Assembly: GCF_030687395.1 (NCBI RefSeq)
Contig: NZ_CP117430.1
Coordinates: forward strand, 4,774,001-4,838,000
Source of the DNA: Pseudomonas wuhanensis
GTDB lineage: Bacteria; Pseudomonadota; Gammaproteobacteria; Pseudomonadales; Pseudomonadaceae
DNA length: 64,000 nt
Direction of reading: 5' to 3'
Part shown: positions 55,348-63,248 of the stretch, in pieces
Layout: each line of letters opens with the position of its first letter
How positions within the stretch are numbered: position 1 is the first letter of the stretch
Translations under genes and position numbers: made by a program
The notes under the pieces: generated by a model
Seen by the model: only the letters and a program-made list of their open reading frames with translations
The model's database searches: none
Told to the model about the DNA's origin: nothing

Positions 55348-55704
55348 ATGTCCACATTAAACCAAGCCCATTGCGAAGCCTGCCGCGCCGACGCCCCTCA
55401 AGTCAGCGACGAAGAATTGCCGATCCTGATCAAGCAAATCCCTGACTGGAACATCGAAGTCCGCGACAGCGTGATGCAGCTGGAAAAAGTTTTCCTGTTC
55501 AAGAATTTCAAACACGCGCTAGCGTTCACCAACGCCGTCGGTGAAATCTCCGAGGCCGAAGGTCACCACCCAGGCCTGCTGACCGAATGGGGCAAAGTCA
55601 CCGTGACCTGGTGGAGCCACTCCATCAAAGGCCTGCACCGCAACGACTTCATCATGGCCGCGCGCACCGACGAAGTGGCGAAGAACGCCGAGGGCCGCAA
55701 ATAA
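55348..55704 (+). CDS. phhB: Pterin-4a-carbinolamine dehydratase PhhB
   Basis: PhhB dehydrates the 4a-hydroxytetrahydropterin formed by PhhA, regenerating its cofactor. The 118-residue product has the PCD motif [20 protein letters not shown] and a later [12 protein letters not shown] with the third His. The ATG at 55348 follows AGGA; the longer frame from 55297 lacks a ribosome site. It lies 105 bases after phhA and its stop overlaps phhC by one base. Confidence 0.96.
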   Translation: MSTLNQAHCEACRADAPQVSDEELPILIKQIPDWNIEVRDSVMQLEKVFLFKNFKHALAFTNAVGEISEAEGHHPGLLTEWGKVTVTWWSHSIKGLHRNDFIMAARTDEVAKNAEGRK

Positions 55705-56897
55705 TGCATTTCGACGCCATCGGTCGAGTACCCGGCGACCCGATTCTCGGCCTGATGGAGGCCTATGCGCTGGACCCTAACCCGCGCAAATTCGACCTCG
55801 GCGTGGGTGTCTATAAAGACGCCCAGGGCCTGACGCCAATCCCCGAAGCAGTGAAGCTCGCCGAGCAGCACTTGGTGGATCGTCAATCCACCAAGACCTA
55901 CATCGGGGGCCACGGCAATGTAGCGTTCGGCAAAGTCATCAACGAATTGGTGCTTGGCGCTGATTCAGTGCTGATCGCCGAACAACGGGCCGGCGCCACT
56001 CAAACGCCGGGCGGCACCGGTGCGCTGCGTTTGAGCGCCGACTTCATCGCCCAATGCCTGCCGGGCCGTGGCGTGTGGCTGAGCAACCCGACCTGGCCGA
56101 TCCACGAAACCATTTTCGCGGAGGCCGGGGTCAAGGTCAGTCATTACCCGTACGTGGGCAGCGATAACCGTCTTGATGTGGAGGCGATGCTGGCGGTGCT
56201 CAATGAAGCCCCCAAGGGCGATGTGGTGCTGCTGCATGCCTGCTGCCACAACCCGACCGGTTTCGATCTGTCCCATGACGATTGGCGTCGGGTGCTGGAC
56301 GTGGTGCGCAGTCGCGATTTACTGCCCCTGATCGACTTCGCGTATCAGGGTTTCGGCGACGGCCTGGAGCAAGATGCCTGGTCGACCCGGCTGTTCGCCG
56401 CCGAGTTGCCGGAAGTGCTGATCACCAGTTCCTGCTCGAAAAACTTCGGCCTGTACCGCGACCGCACCGGCGCATTGATTGTCTGCGCGAAAACCGCCGA
56501 CAAGCTGGTGGACATCCGCAGCCAACTGGCCAACATCGCCCGTAACCTGTGGTCGACGCCACCGGATCATGGCGCCGCCGTGGTCGCGACCATCCTCGGC
56601 GATCCAGCGCTGAAAAGCCGCTGGGCCGACGAAGTGGAAGCCATGCGTTTGCGTATCGCCCAGTTGCGCAGCGGTCTGGTCGAAGCGCTTGAACCCCACG
56701 GCTTGCGCGAGCGATTTGCGCACATTGGTGTGCAACGCGGGATGTTTTCCTACACCGGTTTGTCGCCGGAACAGGTCAAGCAACTGCGCGAGCATCACAG
56801 CGTGTACATGGTCAGCTCAGGCCGAGCTAACGTGGCAGGGATTGATGCGACGCGTCTGGACTTGCTGGCCGAAGCTATCGCTGACGTCTGCAAATAA
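55704..56897 (+). CDS. phhC: Aromatic amino acid aminotransferase PhhC
   Basis: PhhC is a class I (AspC/TyrB-type) PLP aminotransferase that converts tyrosine to 4-hydroxyphenylpyruvate. The 397-residue product has the class I pattern KFDLGVGVYKDAQGLTPIPE, CCHNPTGFDLSHDDW, and the PLP Lys in SSCSKNFGLYRDRTGAL. The ATG forms TAATG with the phhB stop, fixing the start. Normal length. A REPIN of a different family follows. Confidence 0.95.
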   Translation: MHFDAIGRVPGDPILGLMEAYALDPNPRKFDLGVGVYKDAQGLTPIPEAVKLAEQHLVDRQSTKTYIGGHGNVAFGKVINELVLGADSVLIAEQRAGATQTPGGTGALRLSADFIAQCLPGRGVWLSNPTWPIHETIFAEAGVKVSHYPYVGSDNRLDVEAMLAVLNEAPKGDVVLLHACCHNPTGFDLSHDDWRRVLDVVRSRDLLPLIDFAYQGFGDGLEQDAWSTRLFAAELPEVLITSSCSKNFGLYRDRTGALIVCAKTADKLVDIRSQLANIARNLWSTPPDHGAAVVATILGDPALKSRWADEVEAMRLRIAQLRSGLVEALEPHGLRERFAHIGVQRGMFSYTGLSPEQVKQLREHHSVYMVSSGRANVAGIDATRLDLLAEAIADVCK

Positions 56898-56919
56898 TAC
56901 GATGCAATGGCGAGCTCCT

Positions 56920-57051
56920 TGTGGCGAGGGAGCTTGCTCCCGCTCGAGCGCGTAGCGGTCGCAAAAACCGCAACCGAGTTCTAACGCAAACAACTCATTG
57001 CCTGCATTGGGGCCGCTCCGCAGCCCAGCGGGAGCAAGCTCCCTCGCCACA
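56920..57051. repeat. REPIN of a second family after phhC
   Basis: TGTGGCGAGGGAGCTTGCTC and its inverted copy (GAGCAAGCTCCCTCGCCACA) enclose about 90 bases. The sequence is unlike the TGTGGGAGCGGGCTTG family, so this genome carries at least two REP classes. The gap to 57211 otherwise holds an AT-rich stretch that could contain a promoter. Confidence 0.88.
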
Positions 57052-57210
57052 GTAGGTCTTCGCCCCCTGTAGACCTGTCTAGACAATCCCATCCGTCGCA
57101 ACAATTGGATATAAAAGTCTATTTGTCATTTCTCCTGCTGTATCCTGCGCAGGCTTTTTTAAAAGCGCGGATCTACCAGATCTATCAACAGACTTAGCGA
57201 GGAGCGCGAC

Positions 57211-57342
57211 ATGCACGAGATCCCTAATCTCCCCTTCCCAAGCCTGCACGAAACTGAGCAGACAACCACGCAACAAGCCGGTGCCCAACAGCCCGAGACG
57301 AAAGAAGCACCTGAACGCCGCCAGGCCGACAGAGAAGACTGA
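57211..57342 (+). CDS. Small hydrophilic protein (43 residues), unknown
   Basis: An ATG with a strong GCGAGGAGCGCGAC ribosome site opens a 43-codon frame: a hydrophobic/aromatic start (MHEIPNLPFPSLHET) then a charged, disordered tail rich in Gln, Glu, Pro, Ala and Arg (no hydrophobic core). I do not recognise it. A gene this small in a defined intergenic slot with such a good ribosome site is probably translated. No partner is evident. Confidence 0.55.
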   Translation: MHEIPNLPFPSLHETEQTTTQQAGAQQPETKEAPERRQADRED

Positions 57343-57362
57343 TACACCTGCAATGCCAGACC

Positions 57363-57394
57363 GTGTGGAAAGCGCTAACATGCGCTTTCCACAC
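57363..57394. repeat. Perfect 13-bp hairpin upstream of a small gene
   Basis: GTGTGGAAAGCGC-TAACAT-GCGCTTTCCACAC. The stem is perfect, but no T-run follows on the plus strand, so it is not a textbook terminator. It lies 23 bases before the next ATG and could end the previous transcript or structure the leader. Confidence 0.7.
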
Positions 57395-57417
57395 TGCCTG
57401 AACCGCGAGCCCGCACC

Positions 57418-57600
57418 ATGAGCGATGATTTCACTGAAACCCAGGCCAGCGTCCTGATCGGCACCGCCGAGAAGATGATCGAGATCTGGAACCGCCTTTC
57501 CCCCGAGAAACAAGCTGCTCTGCTGGCCCGCTTCGGCAGCGAGGAAAACGCCCTGGCCGCCCTGGTCACGACGCAACTGGTTGCTCCCGCAAAATCCTGA
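57418..57600 (+). CDS. Small conserved-looking helical protein (60 residues), unknown
   Basis: The frame [20 protein letters not shown] is short, acidic-amphipathic and predicted all-helical, with [18 protein letters not shown] suggesting a helix-turn-helix hairpin. Weak ribosome site (GAGC). It ends 103 bases before the MFS gene. No family is recognised. It behaves as coding by composition, but evidence is limited. Confidence 0.55.
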   Translation: MSDDFTETQASVLIGTAEKMIEIWNRLSPEKQAALLARFGSEENALAALVTTQLVAPAKS

Positions 57601-57703
57601 TTATCCCCATCCGGCAAATAGTTTTACTTTTCCACGCCCCGCGACCGCCCGCGCCGCTATCATAAGCAGCCTATCTATCCTGCTGCCACGTGGACCTTTA
57701 CCC

Positions 57704-58918
57704 ATGTCAGAAACCCAGCGCCCCATGGCGGTCACGCTGCAAGTCGTTTCCATCGTCCTGTTCACGTTCATCGGCTACCTGAATATCGGCATTCCCCTGG
57801 CTGTATTGCCCGGCTACGTCCACAGCGACCTCGGTTTCGGCGCCGTGATCGCCGGGTTGGTGATCAGCGTGCAATACCTGGCCACTCTGCTCAGCCGCCC
57901 TTACGCCGGGCGCATCATCGATAACAAGGGCAGCAAACTCGCGGTGATGTACGGCCTCGCCGGCTGTGGTTTGAGCGGTGTGTTCATGCTGATTTCGGCC
58001 TGGACCCAAAGCCTGCCGACGTTGAGCCTGATCAGCCTGTTGATCGGCCGACTGGTGCTCGGCAGCGCGGAAAGCCTGGTCGGCTCCGGATCGATCGGCT
58101 GGGGCATCGGCCGGGTCGGCGCGGCGAATACCGCCAAAGTCATCTCCTGGAACGGCATCGCCAGTTACGGCGCGCTGGCGGTCGGCGCGCCGCTGGGAGT
58201 GCTGCTGGTGAGTCAATTGGGGTTGTGGAGCATGGGCGTGAGCATCGTGTTGCTGGCCGTTCTGGGCCTGGCGCTGGCCTGGCCGAAAACCGCTGCACCG
58301 ATCGTTGTCGGCGAACGCTTGCCGTTCATGCACGTGCTGGGGCGCGTGCTGCCTCACGGTTGCGGTCTGGCCTTGGGCTCCATCGGCTTTGGCACCATCG
58401 CGACCTTCATCACCCTGTATTACGCCACTCAGCAGTGGTCCAACGCGGTGCTGTGCCTGAGCCTGTTCGGCGCCAGTTTTATCGGTGCGCGATTGCTGTT
58501 CGGTAACCTGATCAACCGCCTCGGCGGCTTTCGCGTGGCGATTGCCTGCCTGTCGGTGGAAACCCTCGGGCTGTTGCTGCTGTGGCTGGCACCCGATGCC
58601 CATTGGGCACTGGCCGGCGCGGCGCTGAGTGGTTTCGGCTTTTCGTTGGTGTTCCCGGCGTTGGGCGTGGAAGCGGTCAACCTGGTGCCCGCCTCCAGCC
58701 GTGGCGCGGCAGTCGGGGCGTATTCGCTGTTCATCGATTTGTCGCTAGGGATCACCGGACCGCTGGCGGGTGCGATTGCGGCTGGATTCGGGTTTGCCTC
58801 GATCTTCCTGTTTGCCGCATTGGCCGCGCTGAGTGGCCTGGCACTGAGCGTTTACTTGTACCGGCAGGCGCCAAAGCACTTTAATGAAAAGCACCGCGAA
58901 GAACGCGACGCCCGTTAG
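57704..58918 (+). CDS. MFS transporter (YfcJ/YhhS-like)
   Basis: The 404-residue product has twelve hydrophobic helices and the MFS loop 2-3 motif in [23 protein letters not shown]. It resembles the YfcJ/YhhS-type efflux permeases; the substrate cannot be told. I chose the ATG giving [13 protein letters not shown]; the upstream extension is not hydrophobic in the right way. Its stop overlaps the convergent arfB stop by 4 bases. Confidence 0.88.
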   Translation: MSETQRPMAVTLQVVSIVLFTFIGYLNIGIPLAVLPGYVHSDLGFGAVIAGLVISVQYLATLLSRPYAGRIIDNKGSKLAVMYGLAGCGLSGVFMLISAWTQSLPTLSLISLLIGRLVLGSAESLVGSGSIGWGIGRVGAANTAKVISWNGIASYGALAVGAPLGVLLVSQLGLWSMGVSIVLLAVLGLALAWPKTAAPIVVGERLPFMHVLGRVLPHGCGLALGSIGFGTIATFITLYYATQQWSNAVLCLSLFGASFIGARLLFGNLINRLGGFRVAIACLSVETLGLLLLWLAPDAHWALAGAALSGFGFSLVFPALGVEAVNLVPASSRGAAVGAYSLFIDLSLGITGPLAGAIAAGFGFASIFLFAALAALSGLALSVYLYRQAPKHFNEKHREERDAR

Positions 58919-59328
58919 AAATCCACCTTGCCGCGTCCAGCCTTGATGCTGCCGCGCTTGGTCTTGGATTCGAGCCGACGCTTCTTCGAACCGAGGGTCG
59001 GTTTGGTCGGGCGGCGTTTCTTTTCCACTTTGGTGGCGCTGAGGATCAACTCGGTCAGGCGTTCCAGCGCATCGGCGCGATTGGCTTCCTGCGTACGGTA
59101 TTGCTGGGCCTTGATGATCAACACGCCTTCACTGGTGATGCGACTGTCTCGCAGCGCCAGCAGCCGTTCCTTGTAGAACTCGGGCAACGACGAGGCCGGA
59201 ATGTCGAAGCGCAGGTGCACGGCGCTGGAAACCTTGTTGACGTTCTGCCCACCGGCGCCTTGGGCGCGAATGGCTGTCAACTCGATCTCGGCATCCGGCA
59301 GATGCACGTTGTTGGAAATCACCAGCAT
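58915..59328 (-). CDS. arfB: Alternative ribosome-rescue factor ArfB (peptidyl-tRNA hydrolase, YaeJ)
   Basis: ArfB enters stalled ribosomes without an A-site codon and releases the peptide. The 137-residue product has the catalytic GGQ (residues 26-28, [20 protein letters not shown]) of class I release factors and a basic C-terminal tail rich in Lys and Arg ([20 protein letters not shown]) that sits in the mRNA channel. No release-factor codon-recognition domain is present. The ATG at 59328 has no good ribosome site; longer frames run through a REP. Confidence 0.93.
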   Translation of the reverse strand: MLVISNNVHLPDAEIELTAIRAQGAGGQNVNKVSSAVHLRFDIPASSLPEFYKERLLALRDSRITSEGVLIIKAQQYRTQEANRADALERLTELILSATKVEKKRRPTKPTLGSKKRRLESKTKRGSIKAGRGKVDF

Positions 59329-59388
59329 GGAAAAAAGTCCGTGTTCAGAACAAGAAGGATACCGCGAATAGATAAAAGGAATGCGGCC

Positions 59389-59482
59389 CCTGTGGGAGCG
59401 TGGCTTGCCCGCGATGAACGATAACGCGGTATACCTGATAAACCGCGGCGCCTGAATCGCGGGCAAGCCACGCTCCCACAGG
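59389..59482. repeat. REPIN between arfB and the permease
   Basis: CCTGTGGGAGCGTGGCTTGC and its inverted copy enclose about 55 bases. This is a variant of the 4124-4211 family, with GTGG in place of GGG. The two arms face each other. Confidence 0.88.
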
Positions 59483-59503
59483 ATTTGTATGGACCCCATA
59501 AAT

Positions 59504-59532
59504 GACAAACCCGGCACATGGCCGGGTTTGTC
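59504..59532. terminator. Terminator-like hairpin after the aromatic permease
   Basis: GACAAACCCGGC, 5 bases, GCCGGGTTTGTC: perfect 12-bp stem just past the permease stop on the minus strand, followed by ATTTATGG, a poor U-tract. Likely terminator. Confidence 0.7.
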
Positions 59533-59549
59533 GTTTCTGCGCTTTGCAC

Positions 59550-60971
59550 TTACTTGGCAGCGGAACCCGCAGCCTGCAACGCCTGCTGGGCGCTGCGCTT
59601 GTTCTTGATGCCGTAGCAGACCCACATGAACGCGACCCACACCGGAATCGCGTACACCGATATCTGGATCCCCGGGATCAGCAGCATCACGCCAAGGATG
59701 AATACCACGAACGCCAGGCAAACATAGTTGCCGTACGGGTACCACAGCGCCTTGAACAGTGGCGTCTGTTTGGTCTTGTCCATGTGCTGACGGAACTTGA
59801 AGTGCGAGAAGCTGATCATCGCCCAGTTGATCACCAGGGTGGCAACCACCAGCGACATCAACAGTTCCAGCGCGTTTTGCGGAACCAGGTAGTTCAGCAA
59901 CACCGCGATCAAAGTCACAGCGGCCGACGCCAGGATCGAACGCACCGGCACACCACGCTTGTCGATTTTCGCCAAGGCCTTCGGCGCATCGCCCTGCTCG
60001 GCCATACCCAGCAGCATGCGGCTGTTGCAGTAGGTGCCGCTGTTGTACACCGACAGCGCCGCGGTCAGGACCACGAAGTTGAGGATGTGCGCGGCGGTGT
60101 TGCTACCGAGCATCGAGAACACTTGCACGAACGGGCTGCCGCTATAAGCGTCGCCGGAAGCATTCAGGGTTGCCAACAGACTGTCCCAAGGCGTCAGCGA
60201 CAGCAGGACCACCAGCGCACCGATGTAGAAAATCAGGATCCGGTAGATCACCTGGTTGATGGCTTTCGGAATCACGGTTTTCGGCTTGTCGGCTTCAGCG
60301 GCGGTGAAACCGAGCATTTCCAGGCCACCGAAGGAGAACATGATGATCGCCATGGCCATCACCAGGCCGCTGACGCCGTTCGGGAAGAAGCCGCCATGGG
60401 ACCACAGATTGGTCACCGAGGCTTGCGGGCCGCCATGGCCGCTGACCAGCAGATAACTGCCCAAGGCAATCATGCCGACGATCGCCACGACCTTGATGAT
60501 CGCGAACCAGAACTCGGCCTCGCCGAAGACTTTGACGTTGGCCAGGTTGATCAGGTTGATCAAGACGAAGAAGCCGGCTGCCGAGACCCAGGTCGGGATG
60601 TGTGGCGCCCAGTAGTGGATGTATTTGCCGACCGCGGTCAGCTCGGACATGCCCACCAGGATGTACAGAATCCAGCAGTTCCAGCCCGACAGGAAGCCGG
60701 CAAAACCGCCCCAGTATTTGTGGGCGAAGTGGCTGAAGGAACCGGCGACGGGCTCTTCGACAATCATTTCGCCCAGTTGGCGCATGATCATGAAAGCGAT
60801 GAAGCCGCAAATGGCGTAGCCGAGAATCATCGACGGGCCAGCGGATTTGAGCACGCCGGCCGAGCCGAGGAACAACCCGGTACCGATCGCGCCACCGAGG
60901 GCGATCAGTTGAATATGGCGATTTTTCAGGCCGCGTTTAAGCGTACCGGAATGCGAGTTTTGTCCACTCAT
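59550..60971 (-). CDS. aroP: Aromatic amino acid permease (AroP type)
   Basis: This APC-family transporter imports phenylalanine, tyrosine and tryptophan with protons. The 473-residue product has twelve hydrophobic helices, the APC signature [20 protein letters not shown] in helix 1, and [15 protein letters not shown]. It resembles Pseudomonas AroP2 as I recall it. I chose ATG 60971 ([12 protein letters not shown]); the TTG at 60989 is less likely. Closeness to phhR-phhABC suggests a shared physiological role, though they are not in one operon. Confidence 0.9.
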   Translation of the reverse strand: MSGQNSHSGTLKRGLKNRHIQLIALGGAIGTGLFLGSAGVLKSAGPSMILGYAICGFIAFMIMRQLGEMIVEEPVAGSFSHFAHKYWGGFAGFLSGWNCWILYILVGMSELTAVGKYIHYWAPHIPTWVSAAGFFVLINLINLANVKVFGEAEFWFAIIKVVAIVGMIALGSYLLVSGHGGPQASVTNLWSHGGFFPNGVSGLVMAMAIIMFSFGGLEMLGFTAAEADKPKTVIPKAINQVIYRILIFYIGALVVLLSLTPWDSLLATLNASGDAYSGSPFVQVFSMLGSNTAAHILNFVVLTAALSVYNSGTYCNSRMLLGMAEQGDAPKALAKIDKRGVPVRSILASAAVTLIAVLLNYLVPQNALELLMSLVVATLVINWAMISFSHFKFRQHMDKTKQTPLFKALWYPYGNYVCLAFVVFILGVMLLIPGIQISVYAIPVWVAFMWVCYGIKNKRSAQQALQAAGSAAK

Positions 60972-61031
60972 GAAAAGGGTCTCACGCAAGGTTTGATGAT
61001 GTTCAGTAGACGTTGCTGCAAGGTGCAGATT

Positions 61032-61094
61032 TCAAGCAGCGCCGATCAAACCCCAGCGCAGGCACCAGGAGTTCAGCGTTTTTACGACAGTCAT
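61032..61094 (-). CDS. Possible leader peptide upstream of the aromatic permease
   Basis: A 20-codon frame, MTVVKTLNSWCLRWGLIGAA, begins with ATG 6 bases after CAGGTG (a fair ribosome site) and ends 60 bases before the aroP ATG. It has two Trp codons four residues apart. It could be a translated regulatory leader for an aromatic amino acid transporter, but I see no clear attenuator hairpin. It may be chance. Confidence 0.4.
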   Translation of the reverse strand: MTVVKTLNSWCLRWGLIGAA

Positions 61095-61262
61095 GCGTCA
61101 CCTGTTTGTTTTTATCTGTGACGAAATCGAACCCGACACGCTCGTGACGCGGCGGAGTGAACAAGGCGGGTAGCCTTGAAGTTTGCGCTGTTGCGCAGAG
61201 GGTCACAGTTAAAACGCGGCGCATTGTACACCTGTAACCCCCTGCTGCCAGACACCGCTGGA

Positions 61263-61409
61263 TCAGCGCGTCGGTTGCCGGGATTGCCTGTGTTCGCCTC
61301 GAGGGTCTCGGGCGACTGCAAAAATTGAGTCAGACCTTTGCAGGTCTTCGATAAGGGCAGCGGAAAAATCGCCCTTTGGGGAGAGATGGAAATGAGTCAC
61401 GGCGTTCAT
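61263..61409 (-). CDS. Possible small protein (48 residues) with near-perfect ribosome site
   Basis: AAGGAGGCGCA-ATG opens a 48-codon frame (MNAVTHFHLSPKGDFSAALI, ending RQPTR). The ribosome site is the best in this 930-base gap. The product is polar and basic at its end and has no recognised family. It would be transcribed towards the permease. Unknown. Confidence 0.4.
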   Translation of the reverse strand: MNAVTHFHLSPKGDFSAALIEDLQRSDSIFAVARDPRGEHRQSRQPTR

Positions 61410-61903
61410 TGCGCCTCCTTCTTGTTATGCACCTGCACGACAGGCATGGGGCGCATCTCACCCTTCCTGCGTTGCTGAAACAAGCGTGCCAGAGCCCTTG
61501 AAGGTTACAAACCCGGCGGTTAGCGGAAGGTTTTCCTTACACACCTTTCCCTCGCGGCATTCCACGGGGTTTAAGAGCGCTTTTCGTAAGGTTTTGTTGA
61601 CAAGGCGTAACGTAAATTTTCCAAATCAGATCCAGAAGCCCACTGACTGTAAATTGACGATAGGAAGCTTCCTAAGGAAATATCCTGCTTAGTTTTCTGT
61701 TTTTTATTAAGAAAATTGCCTTTCGAAAAATGGAATAAATAGTTCAAATGAAAATTGTTTAATTATTTTTTTGCATTCTAAAACCCGGTGGACTAGGTTT
61801 TCAGCGACTTGCCGAGCCGCATCGACCGGCACGTTGACGCGCTCTTCAACGAATGAAAAGCACGCCGCTGTTCTTACCGAAAAAGTCATCTAGGAGATTC
61901 ACC
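61410..61903. other. Intergenic region upstream of the peptide gene, becoming AT-rich
   Basis: No convincing gene. GC falls sharply from about 61640 to 61790, with runs such as TTTTTTATTAAGAAAA and AATTATTTTTTTGCATT, unlike the GC-rich neighbours. This looks like a promoter or H-NS/MvaT-type silenced leader of the peptide gene at 61904. At 61606-61623 CGTAAC-GTAAAT-TTTCCA resembles a TyrR/PhhR box with nine of twelve matches, which may be chance. Confidence 0.6.
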
Positions 61904-62041
61904 ATGCAAGCACTGGACAAAGACTTGGACACTGAACTGCAACTGGACGATTGGTTTGAAGCACCGACCCATGAAGCCGCCGTCGAAATGATGCAAGCCG
62001 ACGCGGTTGTTCCGTTCGGCACGGCGATGTGGCCTCTGTAA
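61904..62041 (+). CDS. 45-residue peptide, possible precursor of a processed peptide
   Basis: AGGAGATTCACC-ATG opens a 45-codon frame. Residues 1-28 are strongly acidic and amphipathic (MQALDKDLDTELQLDDWFEA); residues 29-45 are hydrophobic (MMQADAVVPFGTAMWPL). This leader-plus-core shape resembles precursors of ribosomally made peptides, though Cys, Ser-rich or glycine-rich core features are absent. The ATG at 61853 upstream has no ribosome site. The next gene, 67 bases on and with a strong ribosome site, encodes an M29-like aminopeptidase that could trim or release the product. I do not recognise the family. Confidence 0.75.
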   Translation: MQALDKDLDTELQLDDWFEAPTHEAAVEMMQADAVVPFGTAMWPL

Positions 62042-62108
62042 GACATCCCGGCAGGCATGATCCGGCCGGTCGTGCCTGCCCCTTTCTCGGTTTGTCAGGG
62101 AGGACTAC

Positions 62109-63074
62109 ATGGATAAGCAACGCGCCATCTCGCATTTCCTTTACTACCTCGAACATCACCCTGCCGTTGCCGGTATCAACCCGGCGAAGGTCTTGCTCGG
62201 CCACACCGCTGATTACGAGGCACTGACCGGCGCCATCGCCGAACAGGCCGGAAACAGCCCAAGGTTCAACTTCAGCGCGATGCGTCTGGACCTCGAGCCC
62301 ACCGAATTGCTGGCCCAGGCGATTACCGACAGCGATCTGTACATTTTCTTTTACGACTCTTCCACCTTGCCCAACCCGCGTCCCGACGGCCCGGAGTTTG
62401 TTCGCGCACTGCAAGCCGTGATGGCGGAAAACTGGAAGAAGTCATTGCTGTTCAAGGATTACGGCGATTACTTCTACGACACCTTCAGTGTCACCCCGCA
62501 GCGAATTGCCGGGTTGAACAGCCACTTGATCCAGCGCATGTCCCACGCCACCACCCTGAGCTTCAAAGATGATCATGGGTCGTGGTTCGAAGCACCTTTG
62601 AGCAGTATCAAGAAGTGGACCGACATCAACGGTATCGGCAACTTCGACCTGGCGCCCGGCGAGATCGCCACTCATAGCGAGGCCATTAATGGGCGGGTGA
62701 AGTTTATGGGGACTTTCCTCAGTACGATTCCATTTGCCCGCAAGTACGGCGTGTTGGCATCACCGTTGGAGTTGTGGATCGAAAACTCGACCATCAGCAA
62801 AATCGCCACCGATGTGCCGGGACTGGAACATGACTTCAACAAGTACCTGGACGCCAATCCATCCAATCGGCGAATCGAGGAGTTGGGGATCGGCACCAAC
62901 GAAGGCGTGAAAGATTTGTATGCGCGCAATGCCGGGTTCGAGGAACGCCATTGCGGCTTGCACCTTGGCCTGGGTGGTGGCGCCAAGGGTAGTCATCATT
63001 TGGACCTGATCTTCTCCAGTGGCGTGTTGGCGCTGGATGATGACCCGCTGTTTGATGGGCGGTTTGTGTTTTAA
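62109..63074 (+). CDS. M29-like metallo-aminopeptidase linked to the small peptide gene
   Basis: The 321-residue product resembles the catalytic half of M29 (AmpS/AmpT/PepS) aminopeptidases. Candidate metal ligands, by comparison with the M29 layout I know, are Glu185 (LAPGEIATHSEAINGRVKF), Glu257 or Glu258 (RRIEELGIGTNEG), His285 (GLHLGLGGGAKG), and His297 with Asp299 (SHHLDLIF). M29 enzymes are about 400 residues, so the N-terminal domain is shorter here. AGGGAGGA precedes the ATG. No signal peptide, so it acts in the cytosol. Pairing with the 45-residue peptide gene suggests peptide processing; that is inference. Confidence 0.75.
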   Translation: MDKQRAISHFLYYLEHHPAVAGINPAKVLLGHTADYEALTGAIAEQAGNSPRFNFSAMRLDLEPTELLAQAITDSDLYIFFYDSSTLPNPRPDGPEFVRALQAVMAENWKKSLLFKDYGDYFYDTFSVTPQRIAGLNSHLIQRMSHATTLSFKDDHGSWFEAPLSSIKKWTDINGIGNFDLAPGEIATHSEAINGRVKFMGTFLSTIPFARKYGVLASPLELWIENSTISKIATDVPGLEHDFNKYLDANPSNRRIEELGIGTNEGVKDLYARNAGFEERHCGLHLGLGGGAKGSHHLDLIFSSGVLALDDDPLFDGRFVF

Positions 63075-63085
63075 CCGAAAAGCTG

Positions 63086-63190
63086 ATCGTTCCCACGCTC
63101 TGCGTGGGAATGCATCAATGGACGCTCTGCGTCCGCGGTTGGGACGCAGAGCGTCCCGGGCTGCATTCCCACGCGGAGCGTGGGAACGAT
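63086..63190. repeat. Palindromic repeat of a third family after the aminopeptidase gene
   Basis: ATCGTTCCCACGCTCTGCGT at one end and its inverted copy at the other, with inner GACGCTCTGCGTCC / GGACGCAGAGCGTCC pairs, giving nested hairpins. Such GTTCCCACGC repeats are common between Pseudomonas genes. Confidence 0.85.
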
Positions 63191-63199
63191 TAATCAGAC

Positions 63200-63231
63200 A
63201 AAAAAACGCCATCCCGAGGGATGGCGTTTTT
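63200..63231. terminator. Bidirectional terminator between aminopeptidase gene and rluB
   Basis: AAAAAACGCCATCCC-GAG-GGATGGCGTTTTT: perfect 9-bp GC-rich core stem extended by A/T runs. It serves rluB on the minus strand and may stop the plus-strand peptide operon. Confidence 0.92.
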
Positions 63232-63248
63232 CATGCAGCGCTTACCGA

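Noticed and set aside
61201..61250. TACAAT as a -10 for the aromatic permease leader
   Set aside because: No acceptable -35 at 16-18 bases, so not listed as a promoter.
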